Part shown: piece after piece, positions 50,747 to 60,471 of the stretch
How the letters are laid out: every line of letters begins with the position of its first letter
Position numbering within the stretch: the first letter of the stretch is position 1
DNA from: Cryobacterium flavum
GTDB lineage: Bacteria > Actinomycetota > Actinomycetes > Actinomycetales > Microbacteriaceae
NCBI RefSeq assembly: GCF_900103805.1
Contig: NZ_FNIB01000011.1
Location: 40,010 to 104,009 of the forward strand
Direction of reading: 5' to 3'
Length of the DNA stretch: 64,000 nt
Translations under genes and position numbers: made by a program
Notes under the pieces: generated by a model
Seen by the model: the letters and a program-made list of their open reading frames with translations, nothing else
Databases searched by the model: none
What the model was told of the DNA's origin: nothing

Positions 50747-51889
50747 CTACAGGTCCGCGTGCAGCTGCCAGACCCGTTCGGCCGAGTCGCGCCAGCTGAA
50801 GGCCCGCGAGCGGTCGCCGCCGAAGATCGTCATGCGGTTCCGCAGCACGCTGTCGCCGAGCACCCGGTTGATCGCATCCACGAGTCGGGCCGGGTATTCC
50901 TTGGGGTCTGACCGCTCGACCGCGACGCCGGCATCGCCGGCCGCTTCGAGCAGTGCCGGGGCGTCGGAGTGCACCACCGGGGTCCCCAGGTGGAAGGCCT
51001 CGATGATCGGCAGTGCGAAGCCTTCTTCCAAGCTCGGATACACGAAGACGCTCGCCCGGGCAATCACCACGGCCAGATCGGAGTCGCTCAGGCCCGACAG
51101 TGCGCGCACGCGCCCCGGTGCGAGCCCGGCCTCGTCGGCGACCGACGCGAGGTCGAGTTCGCCCCAGGTGTCCGGTCCGAGCACGATCAGCGGTAGGTCC
51201 GGCGCGCCCGGTAGCCCGAGCGCTGTGATCAGCGCGGTCACGGCCTTGCGCGGGTCGAGCGACCCGGAGGTCAGGATGTACTGTGACGGCAGCTCCAGCG
51301 CCTGCAGGCGCTCTTCCACCAGGGGAATGGCCGGCAGCACCAGCCCGCGCCCGACGGCGCCGCCGATTACGCGCACCCGGTCGCCGAGGTCCATGATCTC
51401 GGTCAGCTGTCTGGCCACGGCGTGGCTCGGCACCACGATCGCGTCGGCGTGCTTGCGGGCACGCTTGAGCATGCCCTTGGTCCAGGCCACGGTTGTCGGG
51501 GTCAGCGACGACGGATGCGTCCACGCCAGCACGTCGTGCAAGGTCACGGCAATCTGAGTGCCGTCGTCGGCGCGGTTGTGGCGGCGCAGCGGGGCGAGCA
51601 GTCCCGGCGCGTGAATGAGGCCGGTGCCCGACGCTGCGGTCACGCCGAGCGCCCAGGCCGTGGCCAGCTCGCGGCGGGCCAACGTCGTCTTGTGCAGGTT
51701 AGCCAGGCCGGGCAGGGAGGCCTCAATGAGTTCATACTGTGCGGGTGGCGACGACGAAACGATGCCCTCAACGTCGCACTCGGCCGGCGCGGTGGCAATC
51801 AGTGCGCGCGTGAGTTCCTCGGTGTAACGCCCGACGCCGCCCGGAACCGGGGCGACCATCTGGTCGACGACTACCCGCAGAGTGATCAT
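50747..51889 (-). CDS. Glycosyltransferase (GT-B fold, GT4-like)
   Basis: The 380 residues show 'VDQMVAPVPGGVGRYTEEL' (N-terminal glycine loop), 'VVPSHAVARQL', 'YILTSGSLDPRKAVTALI' and 'VFVYPSLEEGFALPIIEAF' (E-x7-E region) followed by 'PVVHSDAPALLEAAGDAGVAV'. It fits a retaining sugar transferase, perhaps mannosyl- or rhamnosyltransferase; donor and acceptor are unknown. The ATG at 51889 overlaps the rmlD stop by 4 bp, so it is co-translated with the rhamnose genes. Confidence 0.87.
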   Translation of the reverse strand: MITLRVVVDQMVAPVPGGVGRYTEELTRALIATAPAECDVEGIVSSSPPAQYELIEASLPGLANLHKTTLARRELATAWALGVTAASGTGLIHAPGLLAPLRRHNRADDGTQIAVTLHDVLAWTHPSSLTPTTVAWTKGMLKRARKHADAIVVPSHAVARQLTEIMDLGDRVRVIGGAVGRGLVLPAIPLVEERLQALELPSQYILTSGSLDPRKAVTALITALGLPGAPDLPLIVLGPDTWGELDLASVADEAGLAPGRVRALSGLSDSDLAVVIARASVFVYPSLEEGFALPIIEAFHLGTPVVHSDAPALLEAAGDAGVAVERSDPKEYPARLVDAINRVLGDSVLRNRMTIFGGDRSRAFSWRDSAERVWQLHADL

Positions 51890-52740
51890 GCTGTCTCGAA
51901 AACCCCCGCGGCAAAGGCCTCGGCCTGGGCGTCCTGCCAGCTGCGCATTGGCGCGAGCCCCGCGGCGGCCCAACCGGCGTGACCGAGCACCGAGTAGGCC
52001 GGCCGGGGTGCGGGCAGCACGAAGGCTGAGCTGTCGGTCGGCAGCACGCGCTCGGGGGCGAGTCCGGCCAGGGCGAACACGTCGCGGGCCTGGTCGAACT
52101 TCGAGGCGACCCCGGAGTTCGTGCCGTGGTACATGCCGGCGGGCGCATCAGAGTCGAGCAGCAGCACGATCTGCGCGGCAAGATCCACCGTCCACGTGGG
52201 CTGGCCCACCTGGTCGGTGACAACGCTCAACGTGTCGCGCGTGCCAGCGGCCTTGAGCATGGTCTTGGCGAAGTTCGGGCCGTTCTTGCCGTACAGCCAG
52301 GCGGTGCGCACGATGTAGCTGCGCGAGCCGTTTTCCACCTGCACGAAATCCTCGCCGGCCGCCTTGGTGCGGCCATATGCAGAGATTGGGCTGTGCGGAG
52401 TGTTCTCGGCGTAGGGCGTGGTCGCGCTGCCGTCGAAGACGTAGTCCGTTGAGATCTGCACGAGCTTGGCTTGCAGAGCGGATGCCGCCACCGCCAGATT
52501 GTACGGCCCCACCGCGTTCACGGCGTAGGCCTCGTCTTCATGCGTTTCGGCGTCGTCGACCTTGGTGTACGCGGCGCAGTTGATGATGACGTCGTGCCCG
52601 GCAACGGCGGCCTTCACCGCGTCGAGATCAGTCACGTCGAGGTCGCTGCGGCCGAGGGCTGTCACGTCGCGTCCGGCGAGAGCCGTCTGCAGGTCACGGC
52701 CCAGCATGCCGGTGGCGCCGGTGATGAGATAACGGGTCAT
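51886..52740 (-). CDS. rmlD: dTDP-4-dehydrorhamnose reductase
   Basis: This is the last step of dTDP-L-rhamnose synthesis (NADPH-dependent). The 284 residues of the extended SDR family show 'YLITGATGMLGRDLQTAL', 'VIINCAAYTKVDDAETHEDEAYAVN', 'ISTDYVFDGS' and the catalytic 'SAYGRTKAAGE' (YxxxK), then 'RTAWLYGKNGPNFAKTML'. One base separates it from rmlB. Confidence 0.94.
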   Translation of the reverse strand: MTRYLITGATGMLGRDLQTALAGRDVTALGRSDLDVTDLDAVKAAVAGHDVIINCAAYTKVDDAETHEDEAYAVNAVGPYNLAVAASALQAKLVQISTDYVFDGSATTPYAENTPHSPISAYGRTKAAGEDFVQVENGSRSYIVRTAWLYGKNGPNFAKTMLKAAGTRDTLSVVTDQVGQPTWTVDLAAQIVLLLDSDAPAGMYHGTNSGVASKFDQARDVFALAGLAPERVLPTDSSAFVLPAPRPAYSVLGHAGWAAAGLAPMRSWQDAQAEAFAAGVFETA

Positions 52741-52741
52741 G

Positions 52742-53728
52742 TTAGTTCAGCGCCGCACGAGCCTTGAGCGGTTCCCACCACTGACGGTTGTCGCGGTACC
52801 ACTGCACCACGTCGGCAAGGCCCTGTTCGAACGGAACCTCGGGGGCATAGCCCAGTTCGGCTTGAATCTTGGAGATGTCCACCGAGTAGCGCAGGTCGTG
52901 GCCGAGACGGTCGGCGACGCGGTCGACATAGGACCAGTCCTTGCCGGTCGAGTCGAGCAGAAGCTGGGTGAGTTCCTTGTTGGTCAGCTCGGTGCCGCCG
53001 CCGATGTTGTAGATCTCGCCTGCGCGGCCGCCGACGAGCACCATCGCGATGGCGCGGGTGTGGTCGTCCACGTGCAGCCAGTCGCGAATGTTGTTGCCCT
53101 CGCCGTAGAGGGGAACGTGCAGGTCGTCGATCAGGTTGCTGACGAAAAGCGGAATGACCTTTTCGGGAAAGTGGTACGGGCCGTAATTGTTTGAGCACCG
53201 GGTGATTGACACGTTGAGGCCGTGGGTGCGGTGGTAGCTGCGGGCGAGCAGGTCGCTGCCGGCCTTCGACGCTGAATAGGGGGAGTTCGGCTCGAGCGCC
53301 CGCTCCTCGTTCCAGGAGCCTTTGGCGATAGAGCCGTAGACCTCGTCGGTGGAGACGTGCACGAACCGGGCCAGCTTGTGGCGCAGGGCTGCGTCGAGCA
53401 GTTGCTGGGTGCCGAGCACGTTGGTCTCGACAAAGATGGTCGAGTCCATCACCGAACGGTCCACATGCGATTCGGCGGCGAAGTGCACGACCGCGTCGAG
53501 TCCGAGAAACAGGGTGTCGAGCAGTTTGCCGTCGCGGATGTCGCCGTGCACGAAGGAGTAGCGCGGGGAATCGGCGATCGGGGCGAGGTTTTCGAGGTTG
53601 CCCGAGTAAGTCAATGCGTCGAGCACAACAACCTCGGCGCCTTCCAGGCCCGGGTACTTGTCTTCAATCGTGCGTCGCACAAAGTTGGAGCCGATAAAAC
53701 CGGCGCCGCCGGTGACGAGGATCTTCAT
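52742..53728 (-). CDS. rmlB: dTDP-glucose 4,6-dehydratase
   Basis: This is step two of dTDP-rhamnose synthesis. The 328 residues show 'ILVTGGAGFIGSNFVRR', 'HFAAESHVDRSV', 'HVSTDEVYG', the catalytic 'PYSASKAGSDLL' and 'RCSNNYGPYHFPEKVIPLF', all diagnostic. Transcribed divergently from rmlC across 73 bp, then together with rmlD, a glycosyltransferase and gtrA. Confidence 0.95.
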   Translation of the reverse strand: MKILVTGGAGFIGSNFVRRTIEDKYPGLEGAEVVVLDALTYSGNLENLAPIADSPRYSFVHGDIRDGKLLDTLFLGLDAVVHFAAESHVDRSVMDSTIFVETNVLGTQQLLDAALRHKLARFVHVSTDEVYGSIAKGSWNEERALEPNSPYSASKAGSDLLARSYHRTHGLNVSITRCSNNYGPYHFPEKVIPLFVSNLIDDLHVPLYGEGNNIRDWLHVDDHTRAIAMVLVGGRAGEIYNIGGGTELTNKELTQLLLDSTGKDWSYVDRVADRLGHDLRYSVDISKIQAELGYAPEVPFEQGLADVVQWYRDNRQWWEPLKARAALN

Positions 53729-53788
53729 ATAGGAGTAACCGTTCCGTTCGCTTCAATGGCCTCCGCGATTCTACCGGACACGGATTGG

Positions 53789-53794
53789 TAGACT
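53789..53794 (+). promoter_or_regulatory. Leaderless-type -10 element for rmlC
   Basis: TAGACT, 7 nt, then GTG at 53802; no Shine-Dalgarno. It lies within the 73-bp rmlB-rmlC divergent gap. Confidence 0.5.
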
Positions 53795-53801
53795 GCCGAT
53801 C

Positions 53802-54410
53802 GTGCAGATTCGCGAACTTTCCATCCCAGACTCCTACGAGATCACCCCGCAGCAGTTCGGTGACGATCGCGGTGTATTTCTCGAGTGGTATCGATTCGAC
53901 AAACTTGAAGAAAAGGTCGGGCACAAACTAGACCTGGCTCAGGCGAATACCTCTGTGTCAAAACGGGGTTCAGTGCGCGGTATTCACTTTGCGGATGTCC
54001 CGCCCAGCCAGGCCAAGTACGTCACCGCCGTCCATGGTGCTGTTCTCGACTACATCGTTGACATCCGCGTGGGCTCACCTACCTTCGGCCAATGGGACAG
54101 CGTTCTGCTCGACGACACCGATCGACGGGCGGTCTACATCGCCGAGGGACTCGGGCACTGCTTCGTCGCGCTGACCGACAATGCCACGGTCAGTTACCTC
54201 GTGAACAGCACGTTCAGCCCGGGCCGTGAGCACGGTATCAGCCCACTCGACGAAGAGATCGGGCTCGTGTTCCCCCCAGAAGCCGGAGAGCTACTGCTTT
54301 CGCCCAAGGACACGCAGGCCCCCACCCTCGCGGCTGCCGCTGCTGCTGGCTTGCTCCCCACCTGGGATGCCGCTCGCGCCTACTACGCTACTTTGAACGT
54401 CAGGAACTAA
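53802..54410 (+). CDS. rmlC: dTDP-4-dehydrorhamnose 3,5-epimerase
   Basis: This is step three of dTDP-rhamnose synthesis. The 202 residues of the cupin fold show '[17 protein letters not shown]', '[21 protein letters not shown]' (catalytic His), '[21 protein letters not shown]' and '[35 protein letters not shown]' (in part). The GTG start is supported by the leaderless element. rmlA follows 5 bp later. Confidence 0.93.
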   Translation: MQIRELSIPDSYEITPQQFGDDRGVFLEWYRFDKLEEKVGHKLDLAQANTSVSKRGSVRGIHFADVPPSQAKYVTAVHGAVLDYIVDIRVGSPTFGQWDSVLLDDTDRRAVYIAEGLGHCFVALTDNATVSYLVNSTFSPGREHGISPLDEEIGLVFPPEAGELLLSPKDTQAPTLAAAAAAGLLPTWDAARAYYATLNVRN

Positions 54411-54415
54411 TACTC

Positions 54416-55279
54416 ATGCGCGGAATCATTCTCGCCGGTGGCTCAGGCACACGGCTGTGGCCCATCACCAAGGGTATCTCCAAGCAGCTCATGCCCATCT
54501 GGGACAAGCCAATGATCTACTACCCCTTGTCGACGCTGATGATGGCGGACATCAAAGAGATCCTCATCATCACGACGCCGGAATATAATGAGCAATTCCG
54601 CGCACTCCTCGGGGACGGCTCCGATCTCGGCATCCGGATTGAATATGCCATTCAGCCGTCGCCCGACGGATTGGCCCAGGCGTTCATCATCGGTGAAGAA
54701 TTCATCGGCGACGAGAGCGTCGCTCTCGTGCTCGGTGACAATATTTTCCACGGCGCAGGCCTCGGATCGGCGCTGCGCGGCAACGCCGAGATCGAGGGCG
54801 CGCGCATCTTCGCATATCACGTGAGCAATCCCACGTCCTACGGCGTCGTCGAGTTTGACGAGACCGGAACAGCGATCTCCATTGAGGAGAAGCCCACGAA
54901 ACCGAAGAGCAACTACGCGGTACCCGGCCTCTACTTTTACGACAATTCCGTCATCGAGATCGCCAAGACCATTGAACCCAGCGCGCGCGGCGAGCTGGAG
55001 ATCAGCACGGTGAACGAGCGCTACCTGGAGCAGGGCACCTTGCACGTTCAGGTCCTCGATCGGGGAACCGCATGGCTGGACACCGGAACTTTCGAGTCCA
55101 TGATGCAGGCGTCCGAATACGTGCGCGTCATCGAGGACCGCCAGGGTTTCAAGGTCGGTTGCATTGAGGAGATTGCCTGGCGTGCCGGCTGGATCACGGA
55201 TGCGCAGCTCGCAGTCCTCGCAGCCCCCCTCATTAAGAGCGGCTACGGTCGGTATCTGGCAGGTCTGGTTCAGCCTTAG
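54416..55279 (+). CDS. rmlA: Glucose-1-phosphate thymidylyltransferase
   Basis: This is the first step of dTDP-rhamnose synthesis. The 287 residues open '[20 protein letters not shown]', then '[20 protein letters not shown]', '[11 protein letters not shown]', '[20 protein letters not shown]' and '[18 protein letters not shown]'. In canonical proteins the P-loop reads SGTRLYPxT; here Trp replaces Tyr. It is the short class I form. Its end overlaps the convergent glycosyltransferase by 4 bp. Confidence 0.95.
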   Translation: MRGIILAGGSGTRLWPITKGISKQLMPIWDKPMIYYPLSTLMMADIKEILIITTPEYNEQFRALLGDGSDLGIRIEYAIQPSPDGLAQAFIIGEEFIGDESVALVLGDNIFHGAGLGSALRGNAEIEGARIFAYHVSNPTSYGVVEFDETGTAISIEEKPTKPKSNYAVPGLYFYDNSVIEIAKTIEPSARGELEISTVNERYLEQGTLHVQVLDRGTAWLDTGTFESMMQASEYVRVIEDRQGFKVGCIEEIAWRAGWITDAQLAVLAAPLIKSGYGRYLAGLVQP

Positions 55280-56166
55280 CGGGCTGACCGGCGAGCCTCG
55301 AGGCGAGACCGTAGCCCCAACCCGACGGCCAACAGGAGTCGTAAGGGCCCGAGCCAGGGACCCGAGTATTTCTTGAAGAGAAACTTCTGGGCGCTCTCGT
55401 GGTGCGCGCGAATCATCCCGGCAGACTCATCGTGAGTTGAGGTGGAATGCGCGCCGGTATGCACGACGGCGGCGGCGGGCTCATACACGTTGCGAAGCCC
55501 CAGACGTCCGATGCGGTACCCCAGGTCGACATCTTCGAAATACATGAAATAACTCTCATCGAAACCGTCAATCTGATCGAAAACAGATCGACGAATCATT
55601 AAGAAGGCACCAGACAGCCAGCCCGCATCCCGCCGTACGGGCTCGATTTCGGATTCCCTGCGATAGTTACGTGTCCACGGGTTTTTCGGCCAGAAATTTG
55701 CAAAGATCGCGTGGCCGACGCCGGAACGAAGCGACGGTACCGTGCGAGCCGAGGGATAGACCTCGCCGTCGGAGGAAAGAATGCGGGGGCCGACCGCTGC
55801 GATAGACGAATCGAGGACTGATTCCAGGAGGATGTCGATGCAACCAGGATTCACCGTCACATCGGGGTTGCTCACCACGACCCAGTCGATTTCCGGTCCC
55901 AATTCGCGAACTGCTGTATTGATGGCGTATCCGTACCCTCGATTCGAGGGCAACGACAGGTAGGTCCCACCTGCGGACGTCGTCATCGACTCGACAGCGT
56001 TCGTCGTTGCAGCTGGTTTGTTGTCGGCCACGACCACGTGAAGCGGCTGGCGGGATGCCGATGGCAGTGATGCCAGGAAGGGGCCGAGGACGTCCTCAGA
56101 GCCATAACTGACAGTCACAACGGCTACACGTGCGGTGCTGGCGGGAGGCTTCGATACGGTGGACAT
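55276..56166 (-). CDS. GT2 glycosyltransferase, WbbL/rhamnosyltransferase-like
   Basis: The 296 residues form a GT-A enzyme. Nucleotide region '[18 protein letters not shown]', acceptor/metal motif '[12 protein letters not shown]', and '[38 protein letters not shown]' (in part) are typical of rhamnosyltransferases acting on lipid-linked intermediates. ATG at 56166 has GGGAG upstream; an ATG at 56181 is the alternative. With dTDP-rhamnose genes on both sides, a rhamnosyl donor is a reasonable inference. Confidence 0.88.
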   Translation of the reverse strand: MSTVSKPPASTARVAVVTVSYGSEDVLGPFLASLPSASRQPLHVVVADNKPAATTNAVESMTTSAGGTYLSLPSNRGYGYAINTAVRELGPEIDWVVVSNPDVTVNPGCIDILLESVLDSSIAAVGPRILSSDGEVYPSARTVPSLRSGVGHAIFANFWPKNPWTRNYRRESEIEPVRRDAGWLSGAFLMIRRSVFDQIDGFDESYFMYFEDVDLGYRIGRLGLRNVYEPAAAVVHTGAHSTSTHDESAGMIRAHHESAQKFLFKKYSGPWLGPLRLLLAVGLGLRSRLEARRSAR

Positions 56167-56236
56167 ACGACTCCCAATCATAGTTCTAGGCTAGATTGGC
56201 ATGCGGCCATACCGGCCAGATACCCAGTGAGGCTAA

Positions 56237-57073
56237 ATGCGATACCTAAAGGAAGTTCTCGAGTCGCGAGAACTCCTGGCCAATCTCACCCTGCGTGAGA
56301 TTCGTGGTCAGTACAAACGCACAATTTTCGGCCAGCTCTGGTCGTTGGTGAACCCACTCGCTTCGATGCTGGTTTACACCCTCGTTTTTGCGTTGATTAT
56401 TCGCGTTCAACCTGAAGCTGGCGATCCCAGCGGGTTAGATATTTTCGCCGTTTGGCTCCTCTGCGGACTGCTCCCCTGGACGTTCTTCTCGAACGTCGTG
56501 CAACAGGGCATGGGATCGATCCTTGGCAACGTTGGATTAGTTCAGAAGGTCTATTTCGCGCGAATAGTGCTTCCCCTGTCGAAAGTCGGTTCCGTCGGCT
56601 ACAACTGGCTGTTCGAGATGGGCGTGCTCGTTGTCGTGCTGGTCATCTGCGGTGCATTCGTCTGGCCGTGGCTTCCCCTGGTCGTTGTGACCATGGTCCT
56701 CCTGGCAATCTTTGCGGCAGGGCTCGCGCTCATGCTGGCCGTGGCCAATGTTCATTTTCGGGACACGCAGTATTTTGTCTCAATCATCATGCAAATCTGG
56801 ATGTATTTGACGCCGATCATCTACCCGATCAGTCTGGTCGCGACTCAATCTGAAAAATACGGTGGACTGTTCGGTACGACGGTATCGATCCTCGATCTTT
56901 ACCGGATTAATCCGCTTGAGCGATTTGTCGCCGTATTCCGGCAACTCCTGTACGACAACCGGTGGCCCGATCCGCAGGATTTTCTGTTGTGTGTCATCTG
57001 GGCACTTGCCGCGTTCACCGTGGGACTGTGGATTTTCCGACGGAGCGAGAGAGGACTGGCTGAAGCACTGTGA
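56237..57073 (+). CDS. ABC-2 type polysaccharide export permease (Wzm-like)
   Basis: The 278 residues have about six membrane helices. Features are the N-terminal amphipathic 'LANLTLREIRGQYKRTIFGQ', 'GLLPWTFFSNVVQQGMGSIL' and 'VANVHFRDTQYFVSIIMQIWMYLTPIIYP' (in part), as in O-antigen and teichoic-acid exporters (Wzm/TagG). The ATP-binding gene overlaps by 4 bp. It transports a lipid-linked polysaccharide across the membrane. Confidence 0.92.
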   Translation: MRYLKEVLESRELLANLTLREIRGQYKRTIFGQLWSLVNPLASMLVYTLVFALIIRVQPEAGDPSGLDIFAVWLLCGLLPWTFFSNVVQQGMGSILGNVGLVQKVYFARIVLPLSKVGSVGYNWLFEMGVLVVVLVICGAFVWPWLPLVVVTMVLLAIFAAGLALMLAVANVHFRDTQYFVSIIMQIWMYLTPIIYPISLVATQSEKYGGLFGTTVSILDLYRINPLERFVAVFRQLLYDNRWPDPQDFLLCVIWALAAFTVGLWIFRRSERGLAEAL

Positions 57074-57816
57074 GCGAAATCGCCGTCAGCATTGAACACG
57101 TCAGCAAGAAATTTCGGCTCTACCACGAACGGAATCAGTCGATCAAGTCAGCAATCATGCGCGGGCGTACTTCTGTGCATGAGGATTTTTGGGCGCTGAA
57201 GGACGTTGGGTTCGAGGTACCCGTCGGGTCGACTTTTGGTCTCATCGGCAGTAACGGCTCAGGCAAGTCGACACTCTTGAAATGCCTCGCGAAGATTTAC
57301 TATCCCGAGACGGGAAGCATCACCTACAACGGCAAGATTGCCGCTCTTCTTGAAGTTGGCTCGGGTTTTCATCCCGAGTTGTCGGGGAGAGAAAATATCT
57401 TCCTGAACGGGTCCATCCTCGGCATGTCCAAGAAAGAAATCACCGGGAAATTCGATGAAATCGTGGATTTTTCAGGAGTTGAACAATTCATCGATCAGCC
57501 AGTGAAGAATTACTCCTCGGGAATGTACGTGCGCCTCGGCTTCTCCGTAGCGATCAATGTCAACCCCGATATTCTTGTGGTGGACGAGGTTCTGGCCGTC
57601 GGAGATACGGAATTCCAGGCCAAGTGCGCGCAAAAATTCGTTGATTTCAAGAACGAAGGGCGCACTGTGATTCTGGTGAGCCATTCGATGGAGTCCGTTC
57701 GTGACATGTGCGACAGCGCTGCCTGGCTGAGGCACGGTGAGCTCGTCAGAGTCGGGCCGGCCGACGAAACCATCACCGCGTACCTGGAATCACTTCCTGG
57801 AGCGTCGGCCGCATAG
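57070..57816 (+). CDS. ABC transporter ATP-binding protein (Wzt/TagH-like, short form)
   Basis: The 248 residues show Walker A 'GLIGSNGSGKSTLLKCL', the signature 'NYSSGMYVRLGFSVAI', Walker B 'DILVVDEVLAVGD' and the H-loop 'VILVSHSMESV', together with 'IAALLEVGSGFHPELSGREN', the hallmark of the polysaccharide exporters. There is no C-terminal carbohydrate-binding domain, so the substrate is not recognised by a Wzt-type end cap. Start is a GTG overlapping the permease stop (GTGA). Confidence 0.93.
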   Translation: MSEIAVSIEHVSKKFRLYHERNQSIKSAIMRGRTSVHEDFWALKDVGFEVPVGSTFGLIGSNGSGKSTLLKCLAKIYYPETGSITYNGKIAALLEVGSGFHPELSGRENIFLNGSILGMSKKEITGKFDEIVDFSGVEQFIDQPVKNYSSGMYVRLGFSVAINVNPDILVVDEVLAVGDTEFQAKCAQKFVDFKNEGRTVILVSHSMESVRDMCDSAAWLRHGELVRVGPADETITAYLESLPGASAA

Positions 57817-57915
57817 CAAAGCGTCGGTGAGTGGACGCCGACTGTGTAGTAGGAACCATTGATCGTTGGATTTACCGCGTTCGTGCGGTGTAGTCACTAA
57901 TTGTGAGGTGTCACT

Positions 57916-60429
57916 GTGAAGAAGCGTCGTTTGGGTGTTGTGTCGGTCGTGCTGGTCAATTTTCGGGGCGCTGACGACACGATCGAATGTGTTCGTGGGC
58001 TGCTCGCGTTGGATTGGCCTGAGAAGCTTCTCGAAATCATCGTCGTCGAAAACGGTTCCGGTGATGACAGCCTGGCCCGACTCCAGGAGATCGGCGACAA
58101 GGTCGTTCTGGTTGAGTCGGAAACAAACCGTGGTTTCACCGGCGGATGCAACCTCGGCGTTTCCCGTTCGTCTGGTGAGTTCATCGCTTTCCTCAATAAT
58201 GATGCAAAACCTGACAAGGGCTGGATCTCGGAAGCAATTGCCACTTTCAACGCCGGACTGAACATTGGTGCAGTGGCCAGCAAAGTGCTGGACTGGGACG
58301 GCGACAACGTTGACTACGTGGATGCATCCATCACCTGGTACGGCATGGGATACAAACCGCACGCTGGTGAAAAGGACCGAGGCGCCTGGGACGTCGAGAA
58401 AGATGTCCTGTTCGGAACCGGTGCCGCGATGTTTATTCGTGCGTCAGTTTTTGAGGAGCTGAACGGTTTCGACGACAGCTTCTTCATGTTCTATGACGAC
58501 GTGGACCTGGGATGGCGCTTGAATCTACTGGGCTACCGGTTTAGATTCCAGCCGAAGTCACTCGCGTTTCACAAACATCACGCCTCTATGAACAAGTTCG
58601 GGAATTTTCGCGAGACGTACCTGCTGGAACGCAACGCGCTCTACACCCTGTACAAGAATCTTGATGATGAATCACTCGCGCAAATATTTCCTGGTGCCCT
58701 TTTGCTGGCAACCCGACGAGCTGTCGCCCGTGGGAAACTCGACTCTGGTTCCCTGGACCTTCGCGTCCTGGGTGATGACTCTGAGCTGACCGTACCCGTC
58801 TCCAAACTGACCATGGCCGGCATCTACGCTGTAGACCAGTTTGTGGAACTCCTCCCTGAGATGACACAAGCCCGCTCCGCGGTACAGGCCAGCAGGACTC
58901 GAACGGATCGACAGCTGAAGAGCCTGTTTGGCAACACCGACGAGCCGGCGTACCCGATCGACAACTATCTGCGCGGCTACGAGAAGATCATCGATAACCT
59001 CGGGCAGTTGAACATCGAGGGCCGCCGACATGTACTGGTAATCACCGGCGACCCGGTCGGGCTGCAAATGGCCGGGCCAGCAATTCGCGCGTGGAATATC
59101 GCCAAGACTCTGTCCGCCGATCACGACGTTCGTCTGGTCAGTATGAGCAAAGCCGTTGCCCTCGATGACATCGTCGAGGTCGCAATGATTTCGCATCACA
59201 AACCAAATTCGGTTGTTGAACACGAGCAGTGGGCCGACATCATCATCGTTCAGGGTCATGCTTTGGCACTGTTCCCCAGCCTGGAAACATCCAGCAAAAT
59301 ACTCGTCGTCGATGTGTACGATCCGTTGCACCTCGAGCAGTTGGAGCAGGGTAAGGGCCTGTCGCTCAAAGTCTGGAACAAGCAGGTCTCTGAGGCTACA
59401 GATGCGCTCAACCACCAGCTGCTGCTCGGTGACTTCTTCCTGTGCGCGAGCGAACGTCAACGCCACTTCTGGCTTGGACAGCTCTCAGCCTTGGGGCGGG
59501 TCAACCCCTACACGTACTCTCGCGATTCCGATCTGGCCTCTCTGATCGCAGAAGCACCATTCGGCATCCCGTCTAGTGACCCGGTCCACAATCGACCGGC
59601 CCTGCGCGGTGTAGTTCCAGGAATTGGCCCGGACGACAAAATCATCATCTGGGCCGGAGGAATCTACAATTGGTTCGACCCGGAAATCTTGATCCGCGCC
59701 GTGTCGCAGCTCAGCCTCACCCACCCCAATATTCGATTGTTCTTCATGGGCGTGAAACATCCAAATCCGGCTGTGCCAGAAATGGAAGCGGTAACATCCG
59801 CCCGCGTTCTGTCTGAGCAGTTGGGCCTCACCGGCAAGCACGTCTTCTTCAACGAGTCCTGGGTGCCATACGACGACAGACAGAATTACCTGCTTGAGGC
59901 AGACCTCGGCGTGTCCACCCATTTTCAGCACGTCGAGACGACGTTCTCCTTTCGCACGCGAATCCTTGACTACTTGTGGGCGGGGCTTCCGATTGTGACA
60001 ACAGACGGCGATTCCTTCGGCAGTCTCGTTGGCCGGGAGTCTCTGGGCGCAGCCGTCCTCGAGCGAGACCTCGCGAGTTTGGCCGCAGCACTCGAGCGTT
60101 ATCTCTTTGACGACGCCGCGATTCTGGCAGCTCGGGAGAATGTCGCGCGGGTGCGGCAATCCTTCACCTGGGACAAGGCGTTGGCACCACTAGTAGAGTT
60201 CTGTCGCAACCCGCAGTCGGCCGCTGACAAGGCAGTTGCCAAAAAGGGTCGAAAGCAACGACGATCTTCGAAGGTGCCCAACGGCCTGCCCCCAGCGCGG
60301 TCGTCGCGAAGCACGGGCATCCGTCGTGATCTTGAACGTGCCGCCTATTACTTTCAGCAAGGTGGGCCGAGCGCTGTGGTCGAGCGCGTGCGCGCGCGGC
60401 GGGAGCGTAAGAGCGATGCGGCCAACTGA
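57916..60429 (+). CDS. Two-domain glycosyltransferase (GT2 + GT4-like)
   Basis: An 837-residue predicted polymerase-type enzyme. Residues 1 to about 270 form a GT2 rhamnosyltransferase-like domain ('VSVVLVNFRGADDTIECVRG', 'FIAFLNNDAKPDKGW', 'FDDSFFMFYDDVDLGWRL'). Residues about 370-770 are GT-B ('VITGDPVGLQMAGPAIRAWN', 'IIWAGGIYNWFDPEILIRAV', 'FSFRTRILDYLWAGLPIV'). A basic tail ('KKGRKQRRSSK', 'RVRARRERKSD') may contact the membrane. GTG start with GAGGTG ahead. It could add two sugars per repeat unit. Confidence 0.87.
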   Translation: MKKRRLGVVSVVLVNFRGADDTIECVRGLLALDWPEKLLEIIVVENGSGDDSLARLQEIGDKVVLVESETNRGFTGGCNLGVSRSSGEFIAFLNNDAKPDKGWISEAIATFNAGLNIGAVASKVLDWDGDNVDYVDASITWYGMGYKPHAGEKDRGAWDVEKDVLFGTGAAMFIRASVFEELNGFDDSFFMFYDDVDLGWRLNLLGYRFRFQPKSLAFHKHHASMNKFGNFRETYLLERNALYTLYKNLDDESLAQIFPGALLLATRRAVARGKLDSGSLDLRVLGDDSELTVPVSKLTMAGIYAVDQFVELLPEMTQARSAVQASRTRTDRQLKSLFGNTDEPAYPIDNYLRGYEKIIDNLGQLNIEGRRHVLVITGDPVGLQMAGPAIRAWNIAKTLSADHDVRLVSMSKAVALDDIVEVAMISHHKPNSVVEHEQWADIIIVQGHALALFPSLETSSKILVVDVYDPLHLEQLEQGKGLSLKVWNKQVSEATDALNHQLLLGDFFLCASERQRHFWLGQLSALGRVNPYTYSRDSDLASLIAEAPFGIPSSDPVHNRPALRGVVPGIGPDDKIIIWAGGIYNWFDPEILIRAVSQLSLTHPNIRLFFMGVKHPNPAVPEMEAVTSARVLSEQLGLTGKHVFFNESWVPYDDRQNYLLEADLGVSTHFQHVETTFSFRTRILDYLWAGLPIVTTDGDSFGSLVGRESLGAAVLERDLASLAAALERYLFDDAAILAARENVARVRQSFTWDKALAPLVEFCRNPQSAADKAVAKKGRKQRRSSKVPNGLPPARSSRSTGIRRDLERAAYYFQQGGPSAVVERVRARRERKSDAAN

Positions 60430-60471
60430 ACGTGCGCAAAGAAGCTGTGGAACGAATGAATTGTAGAAACT

